18,300 nt of DNA, from positions 1 through 18,300 of the forward strand of contig CAZCFZ010000074.1 of assembly GCA_964498065.1 (NCBI GenBank), written 5' to 3'. Below the pieces are notes generated by a model. That model searched no databases and was not told the origin of the DNA. It saw only the letters and a program-made list of their open reading frames with translations. The stretch is from FEN-1297 sp964498065 (GTDB taxonomy: Bacteria > Bacteroidota > Ignavibacteria > Ignavibacteriales > Ignavibacteriaceae). Positions 1 through 7,466 of this stretch are shown here, one piece after another. A program made the translations under genes and the position numbers. How positions within the stretch are numbered: the first letter of the stretch is position 1; each line of letters begins with the position of its first letter.

Positions 1-1558
1 TTGAAATAAAACCTTTGTGCAAATCTACAATTTGTTTAGCAAAAACCAAGCCTAAGCCTGTACCCGGTATTTCCGTACCGGGTCGGCTTACCTTGTAAAA
101 TTTCTGAAAAATATACGGTAAATCTTTCTCAGGAATACCAATTCCGGTATCAATTATGGAAATTTCAAATTCTTTATATAAACTCTGAGCTAAAACTGTT
201 ATTCGTCCCTTTATATTCGTGAATTTTACAGCATTGTTGAGTATTCCGTTGATAACCCTTGAAATTTTTTCTTTATCCGCCTTTAAAATGATTTTTTCAG
301 AAGGAAGTTCCGTTGTTAAAGCGATATTTTTTTCATCGACATATTTTTTATTCGTTTCCAGCACTTCGTTTAATAACTCTACAACATCAAATTCTGTTTT
401 ATTTATTTCAATTTCACCGCTTTCAATTCTAGAAATATCAAGTACTTCGTTTATTAATTTAGCCAGTCTTTTACCTTCATTGAGAATTATTTCGTTAAAC
501 TCATTTTTCATTTCGACAGGCATATTAGGATCGGAAGCAACAGTTTCCGAAAATCCGATAATTGAAGCTAGCGGAGTTCTCAACTCGTGAGAAATGTTGG
601 AAACAAATTCACTTTTCATACGGTTTAATTCAGACAGAATGGATTTCTGCCTTTGTGATCTTTGCCTTTCAAGAGAGATTATTCTTTCATCCTCGATAAG
701 TCTTGACTTAAGCTCATTTATTTTAGTCTCTAAAATTTTGATTTCAGAAATATTTTTCCCAACCCCACAAATACCGCAGATTTGTCCGTTTTTTTTAAAA
801 GCTCTACCGCTAATTTCAAACGTAACTTCATTGCCGAACTTACTAATTAAGGTAGTTTCGAATAATTGCAGTTTATCTGTTTCAATTATTTTTTGTATAG
901 AACCTGCAAAAGAAGCTTTGTCTTTTGATGAAACAAGCTCCATTAAATGCTGGCCTATCAATTCATTTGTATCAAAATCAAGTGAAGCAGCACCAAAATC
1001 ATTTACTTTAATAAAACAACCGTTCTGATCGAGGACAAAAATAAAATCTTCAGAAGCTTCTAAAACTAAATCAAAAAATTTATTTATATTATTTTTCAGG
1101 AATCCGTTTAAGTGTTGTTTGGATCTTTTGCTTGCCGGTTTACTTAATTGTCCAGCTGATTTCAAATTATTTAATTGATCGCTTAACACATTAATAGCCG
1201 GATATATCGATTTTAATCTTGCCTGATTATAATTGTCCTGAATTTCAGAAAAAAGAAACAAATAGTACACTTCATTTTTAACATCGTCGAAAAAAATATT
1301 TTTAGCAAAAACTGAATTCCATGTAAATTTATTCGACAATTCTTTAAATGTTTGTAATTTTTCCAATTTTGGCGAAACGGTTTTGTCATCGAAACCTAAT
1401 TTAATGAACTCGTCGATAAAGGAATTATATACCGTACCCGGCCGGCCAAATGAGTATATAACTTCGTGATTATTAGTATCCGCTTTTAATATATATCCGG
1501 ATGAGCTTTGACTCATTTTCCCTATAATTTCCAGGGTATTCTTAAAAATTTCAATCAT
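1..1558 (-). CDS. PAS-domain sensor histidine kinase (C-terminus cut by window edge)
   Basis: Reading the minus strand from the ATG at 1558 gives one uninterrupted frame of about 519 codons running off the left edge. Residues about 1-155 match no domain I recognise and show no membrane segment; the pattern is loosely GAF-like. A PAS domain follows at about 158-265 (DFIFVLDQNGCFIKVNDFG), then a short coiled coil. The HisKA H-box is FVSNISHELRTPLASIIGF with phospho-acceptor His324. The ATPase domain shows an N-box (N441 in NGILNNAVKFT), G1 (D470 in DTGIGIP) and G2 (GTGLGL from about residue 499), so probably only some 15-30 residues are missing. It should be a cytoplasmic or peripheral kinase that autophosphorylates and passes phosphate to a response regulator not in this window. 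An ATG at 1574 is followed at once by a stop, which fixes the start at 1558. It is divergent from the CDF gene. Confidence 0.93.
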   Translation of the reverse strand, partial: MIEIFKNTLEIIGKMSQSSSGYILKADTNNHEVIYSFGRPGTVYNSFIDEFIKLGFDDKTVSPKLEKLQTFKELSNKFTWNSVFAKNIFFDDVKNEVYYLFLFSEIQDNYNQARLKSIYPAINVLSDQLNNLKSAGQLSKPASKRSKQHLNGFLKNNINKFFDLVLEASEDFIFVLDQNGCFIKVNDFGAASLDFDTNELIGQHLMELVSSKDKASFAGSIQKIIETDKLQLFETTLISKFGNEVTFEISGRAFKKNGQICGICGVGKNISEIKILETKINELKSRLIEDERIISLERQRSQRQKSILSELNRMKSEFVSNISHELRTPLASIIGFSETVASDPNMPVEMKNEFNEIILNEGKRLAKLINEVLDISRIESGEIEINKTEFDVVELLNEVLETNKKYVDEKNIALTTELPSEKIILKADKEKISRVINGILNNAVKFTNIKGRITVLAQSLYKEFEISIIDTGIGIPEKDLPYIFQKFYKVSRPGTEIPGTGLGLVFAKQIVDLHKGFIS

Positions 1559-1894
1559 CTGTTGTTTTTTACATAAAATAAGGACATAATACTTTTACTA
1601 AAAATTTAACTGAGAAAATGTCCGTCTTCCTTTTTATTCAGCTTTTCAAAATGAAACATATAAATATAATAAGATTATGGCTTATAAAAACCATTATTTT
1701 ATAAAGTTACACAACAATTGTCCGGAATAATATTTAATGCAAACATAAATTTCATTCATTAAACTATCTATGAATTCTTTTTTAGGAACAATTTAAAAAT
1801 CATATATAAATATTTAAGAATTATCATTATCTTTTCAATATTTATTTCAGCTTGTAAATACAAACCTAAAGCTAAAAAGTATTAAACTATTAAA
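1559..1894. other. Divergent intergenic region, 336 bp
   Basis: This AT-rich spacer lies between the kinase (leftward) and the CDF exporter (rightward) and must contain both promoters, which I cannot place with confidence. It holds a dyad TTATAAA-N9-TTTATAA at 1682-1704 and a short lipoprotein-like frame ending at 1885, described separately. No RNA gene or convincing terminator was seen. Confidence 0.6.
1802..1885 (+). pseudogene. Possible tiny lipoprotein or remnant, no ATG/GTG/TTG start
   Basis: Just upstream of the CDF gene, one frame ends at the TAA of 1883-1885 and reads IIIIFSIFISAC followed by KYKPKAKKY. A hydrophobic stretch, a lipobox-like ISAC and a short basic tail are what a very small lipoprotein looks like. 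However, the open frame starts after a stop at 1760-1762 and contains no ATG, GTG or TTG; only rare initiators such as ATA at 1802 or ATT at 1820 are available. The tail ends 9 bases before the CDF ATG. It could be a decayed lipoprotein gene, a non-canonically started peptide, or chance in AT-rich DNA, where runs of Ile and Phe are common. Confidence 0.22.
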
Positions 1895-2743
1895 ATGGAT
1901 AAATTAAAAAAAGCAGCAAATTTAACTTTAATAGTAAATATTTTCCTTTTTATAATTAAAGCAATAGCCGGAATAATTTCTAATTCCATTGCCGTAATTT
2001 CGGATGCGATTAATTCTTTAACCGATATAATTGCATCATTTGCAATAATGTACAGTGTAAGAATTTCTCTTAAGAAACCTGATGAAGACCATCCCGTGGG
2101 ACATCATGGGGCACAACCTATTGCAGTTTTTTTAATTGCATTATTTACAGCCATTGTTGGAATTAATCTGATTGAGGTTTCAATAAAGAGAATTATTTCT
2201 CCTGACCCAATTCATATTTCTACTTTAGTCTATATCATTCTTGCTGTTACAATTATTACCAAGGTAGTCTTAACCAAATACCAGTCTTCAATAGGAAAAT
2301 CTTACAGAAGCCCGGCTCTAAAGGCAGGCGCTGTTGACAGCTTAAATGATGTTTTGGCATCTTCACTATCTATCGTAGCAATTGTAGGGGTACAGCTTGG
2401 ATTTCGTTATCTGGATGGTATTGCCGGTATTCTGATAGCCTTATTTGTCTTCAGGTCAGGTTATCAGATTGCAAAGGAAAATATAAATTATCTTATGGGT
2501 AAAGCTGCCGACAAAGGATTAATTTTAGAGATAGCTAATGTTGCATTAAAAGTTAAAGGAGTTCTTGGAATAAACGAATTGAAATCTCATTATGTGGGAA
2601 ATAAATTTCATATCGAAATTCATATTGATGTAGATAAAAATACTTCTACGGAAATTTCTCATGATATCGGTAAAGAGGTTCAATCATCCATACTAAAACT
2701 GCCGGAAATTAATAAAGTTTATGTGCACATCGACCCGGTTTAA
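1895..2743 (+). CDS. Cation diffusion facilitator exporter, Mn-type metal-site signature
   Basis: This 282-residue protein has the usual length for a bacterial CDF (ZitB/YiiP/MntE-like) metal/proton antiporter in the inner membrane. Several hydrophobic segments span about residues 8-200, followed by a cytoplasmic C-terminal domain (about 205-282) ending HIDPV, as in other CDFs. The TM2 metal site reads N40-x3-D44 (NSLTD) and TM5 reads D148-x3-D152 (DSLND). Zinc exporters normally carry His in TM5, whereas an all-acidic DxxxD there with N/D in TM2 is the pattern associated with manganese CDFs. The loop motif DEDHPVGHHG (63-72) is also typical. Mn2+ (possibly Fe2+) export is therefore my inference. 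There is no clear Shine-Dalgarno before the ATG. The stop lies 6 bp from the end of the convergent DUF4175-like gene, leaving no room for a separate terminator. Confidence 0.93.
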   Translation: MDKLKKAANLTLIVNIFLFIIKAIAGIISNSIAVISDAINSLTDIIASFAIMYSVRISLKKPDEDHPVGHHGAQPIAVFLIALFTAIVGINLIEVSIKRIISPDPIHISTLVYIILAVTIITKVVLTKYQSSIGKSYRSPALKAGAVDSLNDVLASSLSIVAIVGVQLGFRYLDGIAGILIALFVFRSGYQIAKENINYLMGKAADKGLILEIANVALKVKGVLGINELKSHYVGNKFHIEIHIDVDKNTSTEISHDIGKEVQSSILKLPEINKVYVHIDPV

Positions 2744-2749
2744 TCTTAC

Positions 2750-5700
2750 CTACTTTTTAACATTTTCTTTTTCCAGCGATTCATAGTACCGTTTTATCAA
2801 ATCTTCATAATCTCTGGTATAGCCCTCCTGTACTGCTTTTTCAAGCTCATCCTTAACTTTATTTTTACCTTTATCGGTTTTAAGATTTAATTCTGCCGGG
2901 GACTCTCTTGCAACATCTTTTCCCGCTTCAGCCTCTCTTTCATTCTGATAATCCCTTTCATTAATTGATTTTTGTGCATCCAGCAATCTTGAAAGAATAT
3001 GCTCTTGCTGCTGAACGGTCTTATTATCCAATTGATCCGAATTCATATTTTTTACAACTTCCTCCATTTTTTTGGCGATGTCGTTTAGATCAGCAGGAAT
3101 GGTTTTAGACTGCCCGGAATTCATTGCCTCTTTATTTAACTGCTGTAATGATTTCCGTATAACATCCTGCTGCCGGGCTAATCTTTGAAGTTCCGCCTGC
3201 TGCTGCATTGTCAGTTTACCTTTCATCGCCTGCTGCAGCATCTGCGTTAAATTATTCAAGTTCATCTGCTGACCGGACATTTGCTGCAATTGCTGCATTA
3301 AGGAAATCATACCTCCCTGCCCGCCGCCTTTCATCATCTGCTCCATTGAACTTTTCACTAATTCAGCCGCCTGGTTTAGTGATTCCATAGCCTTGCCCTG
3401 GTTTTGCGACGCCGAGCTTCCATTCCGATTTTCAAGACTCTGCATTGAATTATTCATTTCTTTTTTTGCATCTCCAAGGGCTTTTCCCATTTCCGGCGTA
3501 ATAGCAAAAGTTTTCTGGGAGAGCGAAGACATTTGCTGCATAATTCTATCAAGATTTCTTTTGATATCGCTTTGCTGCTGTGCATTTTGATTAAATTCCG
3601 ATGAGCTTGAATTTAACTGTTTGGATTGCTGCTGGAGGTTTTCCTGCTGCTTAGATAGTGTTATCAAATTATCGGTTATTTTCATCATATCGGTAAACGT
3701 CTGCATCTGATTCATCTGATTCATTTGTTTTTGCATCTGTTCAATCTGCTGTTTCATATTCTGCATATTTTGGGAAATCTGAGATTGATTTTGTTGAGCC
3801 TGCTGCATTTGATTCTGCTGAATATTCTGTGACGACTGCCGGGATAACTGTTGATTATTCTGTTTTTGAAATTCCTTTTTTAATTCATCCATCTTATCCT
3901 TCGGCATATTTTTCAGCTCGTCCATTTTTTTCGACAGATCATCAAGCTGCTTGGAATAATTTTCAAGATCTTTTGTTAAATCATTCTGTTTTTCACCTAA
4001 TTTATTCTTTTCATTTAAATCGGAAGAATTTGATTTATTAGTTTCATTCTGCAGCTCTTTTTGCTGTTTTGTTATTTGATCCGTTCTTTTTAATAATTCT
4101 TCAACCTTTTGTTCAACCTGAATTCTTTTCAGCAGGTTCATAGTTCTCTCTATACTCTGCTTAAACTGATCTTCATTAAATTTAAAGTTTTCCATCTGCT
4201 CCTGCGTCAATTGCCTATTCATAGTTTGAAGTATATTCTGCATCTGTTCCATTGCTTTCCGCATTTCTTCATTGGACATCTGATCAAAAAGCTTTTGAAG
4301 CTCCATGTACTTCTGCAAAGTCTCTTTTGACAAAAGATTATTCTGCCTTAAATTCTCCTGCATTTTTTCCAGATTTTTACCTATATCGCTTACTTTATCT
4401 TGAAGCTTTTTAAATTGATTGACAGTCTGTTCAATTTTTTGTTTTTCCTGCCAGGAAATTTCTTTTTTATTTTGTTTTAACTCATTATTTATATCATTTA
4501 ATTTCTGCTTTAAATCTTCCGCTTCCTTAAAAGTTTCCTGCAAATCTTTTTCAGATTGCGATTGAACATCATCAGCTTTATTTAACAATTCATTTAATGT
4601 AGGAACCCGAACTGTATATGAAGATGATTTGGTTGACTTGGGTCCGCTAATGTTGTCGTTATCAAAAATTTCCAGAAAGTAAGTGACAACATCCTGCTCA
4701 GTCAAGCCTAAATCTGTTAGATTCCAGATATATCTCACTTCTTCATTTGTCAATGATTTATTTACCGGAATTTCTATCGTTTTAAATTCTTTTTGCGTTG
4801 TTTTATATTTTGAAGAAGACAACCTGTAATGTAAAAGTAATTTCGTAAATCCGTAATCATCGGAAATTTTCATATCTAGCGGAAGCCTATTATCCGTAGA
4901 TAAAGCGACATCATGATTTGGTGCAATTATATCAATGGATGGATAAGCATCGTATAAAGCTTTTATGGAATAATTTATCGGAGATAAATTTCGATTATCA
5001 TTTTCATCGGTTAAAATTATTTTGTAATTATTATCTTTTCTAACTATAAACTTTCCTTTTGCATGAGTTCCGCTTATTTGGAGATTTTGTTTAGTTGTGT
5101 CGCCGAATTCCAGCCTAGCACTTTTAATCATTTTAGTCGAGGAAATTTTAAGATTAACAACACTGCCTAAAAGTGCGGTTACATTACCATTATCTTTTTG
5201 CTCAACCTGGGCAATTTTAGAATAAGCAGGTGAGGTTATATTCATATCCAGCGTTTTTACAATCGGGCGGTCAATTACTTCAATAGAATAAACATCACTT
5301 TTTATATTTTCGGAAGATGCAAAATATTTAAAGGAACTCCTTACAGCAGGAATCTCGTAATGAAAATTACCTAAAGAGTCACCGTACAGCTGCTGTAACT
5401 CAAAATTTGTCTGGTCGTTGTTTTTAACAGCCAGATATACTTCTTTGGGGATATTTCCATTTACTTTTACCGAAATAGTTAAGTTTTCCCCTTTTGTAAT
5501 TTTTGAATTTCCGGGTTCAACATCAAATGTAAATTTCGGCGGAGTTATAAATTCACGATTATAATTTACTAAACGGTAAGTAGCTGCATGTAAGCCGGGT
5601 ATAAAAACTAGTATTAGAATACAAAATGCTGAAATTCCAAGGAAGTAGATAAGTAGTTCTTTTGCCTTTTTAAAATTAACAATCGAATTAAAATTTATAC

Positions 5701-6136
5701 TCTTCGTTCGGTTAAATACATTATGAAAAGCAGCGTCAATAAGATTATTTGAATATTTACCGCTTTCCTTTTCCGACGAAACTAGCTGCATTGCATTTTT
5801 TAGATCATCTTTAATATCCGGGAAATGATTTCCTACTCTATCGGCTGTTTTATAATAATTAGTTTTCCTAAAAATGTTAAAATATTTTAGCAAAGGAACT
5901 ATGACAAGACTTAAGAAAAATAGTATAAATAAACTGCTAAAAATATAAATCAATATGGTTCTGATCTCTGCTGAAAAATGTTCCAGCATTTCGAGGAAGG
6001 CAAAACTTGTAAAGACAAGAACAGCAATCAATAGCGAAGCTTGAATACCGAGGGAAACAAATAGTGCATATTCTTTTTTAACAAACCGTTCAAGCTTGTT
6101 TATAATTTCTTTATAATATCCCGATTCAGAACTCAT
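2750..6136 (-). CDS. DUF4175-like large membrane protein with long Gln/Met-rich coiled coil
   Basis: 1128 residues. Two membrane segments lie near the N-terminus (about 26-48 and 61-84) and a third at about 160-182. A probably extracytoplasmic beta-rich region follows (about 200-520, including PPKFTFDVEPGNSKITKGE, reminiscent of Ig-like folds). From about 530 to 1060 the protein is an extremely Gln-, Met-, Asn-, Lys- and Glu-rich helical/coiled-coil region with blocks such as QQMQQAQQNQ-type runs. The acidic/basic C-terminus ends ENVKK. This order matches the DUF4175 family of Bacteroidota and relatives. The function is unknown; co-occurrence with BatA/VWA, MoxR and DUF58 proteins suggests a role in an envelope-associated complex. 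The DUF4159 gene lies 117 bp upstream on the same strand and is probably cotranscribed. The start is the ATG at 6136; no strong Shine-Dalgarno is seen. Confidence 0.8.
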   Translation of the reverse strand: MSSESGYYKEIINKLERFVKKEYALFVSLGIQASLLIAVLVFTSFAFLEMLEHFSAEIRTILIYIFSSLFILFFLSLVIVPLLKYFNIFRKTNYYKTADRVGNHFPDIKDDLKNAMQLVSSEKESGKYSNNLIDAAFHNVFNRTKSINFNSIVNFKKAKELLIYFLGISAFCILILVFIPGLHAATYRLVNYNREFITPPKFTFDVEPGNSKITKGENLTISVKVNGNIPKEVYLAVKNNDQTNFELQQLYGDSLGNFHYEIPAVRSSFKYFASSENIKSDVYSIEVIDRPIVKTLDMNITSPAYSKIAQVEQKDNGNVTALLGSVVNLKISSTKMIKSARLEFGDTTKQNLQISGTHAKGKFIVRKDNNYKIILTDENDNRNLSPINYSIKALYDAYPSIDIIAPNHDVALSTDNRLPLDMKISDDYGFTKLLLHYRLSSSKYKTTQKEFKTIEIPVNKSLTNEEVRYIWNLTDLGLTEQDVVTYFLEIFDNDNISGPKSTKSSSYTVRVPTLNELLNKADDVQSQSEKDLQETFKEAEDLKQKLNDINNELKQNKKEISWQEKQKIEQTVNQFKKLQDKVSDIGKNLEKMQENLRQNNLLSKETLQKYMELQKLFDQMSNEEMRKAMEQMQNILQTMNRQLTQEQMENFKFNEDQFKQSIERTMNLLKRIQVEQKVEELLKRTDQITKQQKELQNETNKSNSSDLNEKNKLGEKQNDLTKDLENYSKQLDDLSKKMDELKNMPKDKMDELKKEFQKQNNQQLSRQSSQNIQQNQMQQAQQNQSQISQNMQNMKQQIEQMQKQMNQMNQMQTFTDMMKITDNLITLSKQQENLQQQSKQLNSSSSEFNQNAQQQSDIKRNLDRIMQQMSSLSQKTFAITPEMGKALGDAKKEMNNSMQSLENRNGSSASQNQGKAMESLNQAAELVKSSMEQMMKGGGQGGMISLMQQLQQMSGQQMNLNNLTQMLQQAMKGKLTMQQQAELQRLARQQDVIRKSLQQLNKEAMNSGQSKTIPADLNDIAKKMEEVVKNMNSDQLDNKTVQQQEHILSRLLDAQKSINERDYQNEREAEAGKDVARESPAELNLKTDKGKNKVKDELEKAVQEGYTRDYEDLIKRYYESLEKENVKK

Positions 6137-6253
6137 ATTTAATATTCATTGTTAAAAAACTTAATGATTCATTAAAAAAAAATTTATAATATAGGAATTA
6201 CTATAATTATATAAAGAAATGACTTTACATTCCCGTTTAAACAGATTAAAAAA

Positions 6254-6916
6254 TTAATTTGATAAAGCCCATAAGACTAAATTAGTTCCAAACTTTAATG
6301 CTTCCAGCCTCTTTGCCGGGGGATCGCCATGAACGTCGGGATCATCCCAGCCGTCGCTCGGATTTGATTCATAAGTATAATAAACAGCTAATCGACCGTT
6401 AACAAAAATTCCGAATCCTTGAGGCGGTAAGCCGTTATGTTTATGAGTTTTGGGGACACCATACGGGAAATCATAAAAATCGTGATACATACCGAAATTA
6501 AACGGAAGCTCAACTAAGTCTTTATCCGGAAATACTTTTTTAATTTCTCTTCTAAATGATTTGTCTAATCCGTAATCATCATCAACATACAAAAAGCCAC
6601 CGCTCTCACAGTATTTTCTTAATCTTTTTGCCTGATCCTCGGTAAATAAAACACTTCCATGCCCGGTCATAAATAAAAAAGGATAAGAAAAAATTTCATC
6701 CGAATTTATGTTTACAGAGGTAAATTCGGCTCTTACCTTAACATTTGTATGATCTTTTACAAAATTTAAGAGATTCGGTTCCTCAGTTTGTCCGTTATAC
6801 CAGTCTCCTCCGCCGTCATATTGTAATCTGGCAATTTGAAAAGCTCCCTCGTTCTGAGCTTTGACTGTTAATGTACTTATTAATAAAAAAAAGAATAATG
6901 AAATAAAAATCTTCAT
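6254..6916 (-). CDS. Secreted DUF4159-family protein
   Basis: I chose the ATG at 6916 (220 residues) rather than the in-frame TTG at 6940 because the protein then begins MKIFISLFFFLLISTLTVKA, a clean signal peptide with a likely cut before QNEG. The mature part reads FQIARLQYDGGGDWYN, then YPFLFMTGHGSVLFTED, then CESGGFLYVDDDYG, and ends RLEALKFGTNLVLWALSN. This is the DUF4159 pattern, a fold resembling class-I glutamine-amidotransferase/ThuA-like domains but with no obvious catalytic Cys-His-Glu triad. It is probably a periplasmic accessory protein. The gene precedes the DUF4175-like gene on the same strand, a pairing commonly seen around BatA/MoxR clusters. Family assignment is fairly safe; biochemical function is unknown. 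Confidence 0.82.
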   Translation of the reverse strand: MKIFISLFFFLLISTLTVKAQNEGAFQIARLQYDGGGDWYNGQTEEPNLLNFVKDHTNVKVRAEFTSVNINSDEIFSYPFLFMTGHGSVLFTEDQAKRLRKYCESGGFLYVDDDYGLDKSFRREIKKVFPDKDLVELPFNFGMYHDFYDFPYGVPKTHKHNGLPPQGFGIFVNGRLAVYYTYESNPSDGWDDPDVHGDPPAKRLEALKFGTNLVLWALSN

Positions 6917-7083
6917 AATAAATAAATTTTTGGCTCTCAATATATCTACGGTTTAAACTAATTTCAATTTAAACTTAAACCAAAAGGATTAAAATTAAAC
7001 TGTAATAATTATTCACTTCATTTAAATAATCCCATAAATCTTCATATAAAAGGTAAATGATTATATCAATCCTAAAATTATAT

Positions 7084-7091
7084 TATTAACT
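7084..7091. repeat. Candidate target-site duplication, left copy
   Basis: TATTAACT here is repeated exactly at 7322-7329, immediately outside the palindromic element, as expected of an 8-bp target duplication. The sequence is AT-rich, so chance is not excluded. Confidence 0.4.
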
Positions 7092-7321
7092 GAAGTTACG
7101 CACGAACCTTATTGAACCCTTTTAGGGTTCGAAAATCCTATTAAAATTATTTCCGAGGACGTTGTCCTCGGCTATTGTATCTGTCCCTTTCAGGGACTTT
7201 AACTTCAAAATGACGCTGAAAGCGTCAGATATTAAAGGTCGGGACATCGTCCCGACTTAATGAGAAAAAAGATTCTTTTATTACTCTGAAAGAGTAATAT
7301 AAAAAATTGCGTAACTTAAGC
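7092..7321. mobile_element. 230-bp palindromic element with six triloop hairpins (MITE-like)
   Basis: The ends carry a perfect 10-bp inverted repeat, AAGTTACGCA (7093-7102) and TGCGTAACTT (7308-7317). Inside are six perfect hairpins, all with three-base loops: 7114-7130 (7-bp stem), 7153-7171 (8), 7183-7197 (6), 7211-7227 (7), 7238-7256 (8) and 7279-7299 (9). Their centres are 40, 28, 29, 28 and 42 bp apart, symmetric about the midpoint of the terminal repeats (near 7205). The right half read on the minus strand aligns with the left half, for example TATCTGtCcCTTTCAGgGaC against TATCTGaCgCTTTCAGcGtC. An 8-bp direct repeat TATTAACT (7084-7091 and 7322-7329) abuts it. No transposase is encoded. 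A non-autonomous mobile element is the most economical reading; a structured regulatory RNA is the alternative. Confidence 0.65.
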
Positions 7322-7329
7322 TATTAACT
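7322..7329. repeat. Candidate target-site duplication, right copy
   Basis: This is the second copy of TATTAACT, in the same orientation as 7084-7091, directly after the right terminal repeat of the palindromic element. Confidence 0.4.
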
Positions 7330-7456
7330 AATTTTATTCTGTTCTTAATTCTTTGCAAGTGAGCGATGTCAACTTTATCAAATGATTAAAATGCTGCAGA
7401 CTAATAAAATTTAAAATTGCAATATTTATTTCTATTTTAGTTTGAAAAAAATTAAT

Positions 7457-7462
7457 AGGTGG
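7457..7462 (+). promoter_or_regulatory. Ribosome binding site of the EVE gene
   Basis: AGGTGG lies 4 nt before the ATG at 7467. It is one of the few recognisable Shine-Dalgarno sites here and supports that start. Confidence 0.5.
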
Positions 7463-7466
7463 ACTT

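Larger units (their letters stand above)
6941..7466. other. Intergenic region, about 525 bp, holding a palindromic element
   Basis: This long non-coding stretch lies between the divergent DUF4159 and EVE genes. The left 140 bp is AT-rich with nothing recognisable. The middle, 7092-7321, is the six-hairpin element annotated separately. The right 140 bp carries the EVE promoter and ribosome site. Both strands of the element contain stop codons in all the frames I followed, so I do not consider it coding. Confidence 0.6.

Noticed and set aside
219..1028. Two plus-strand open frames (219-590, 594-1028)
   Set aside because: They are antisense to the histidine kinase, which shows full HisKA and ATPase motifs on the minus strand; their Ser/Ile/Phe-rich translations have no domain features.
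1702..1714. AAGTTACACA at about 1704 as another end of the palindromic element
   Set aside because: It resembles the AAGTTACGCA terminus, but no partner inverted repeat or hairpin follows, so chance is likely.
3180..3800. CTG/CAG-like microsatellite
   Set aside because: The repeated TGCTG strings are Gln codons of the coiled coil on the minus strand; they are irregular and not a tandem repeat.
6161..6175. Short palindrome TTAATGATTCATTAA followed by A-run as a terminator
   Set aside because: It is AT-only with a one-base centre, and lies between two genes likely cotranscribed on the minus strand; too weak to call.
6917..6940. TTG start at 6940 for the DUF4159 protein
   Set aside because: It adds eight polar residues before a perfect signal peptide; the ATG at 6916 is preferred.
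7092..7321. CRISPR array
   Set aside because: The near-28-bp spacing of the hairpins is suggestive, but the repeats are not identical, the intervals are not spacer-like, and the arrangement is mirror-symmetric rather than tandem.
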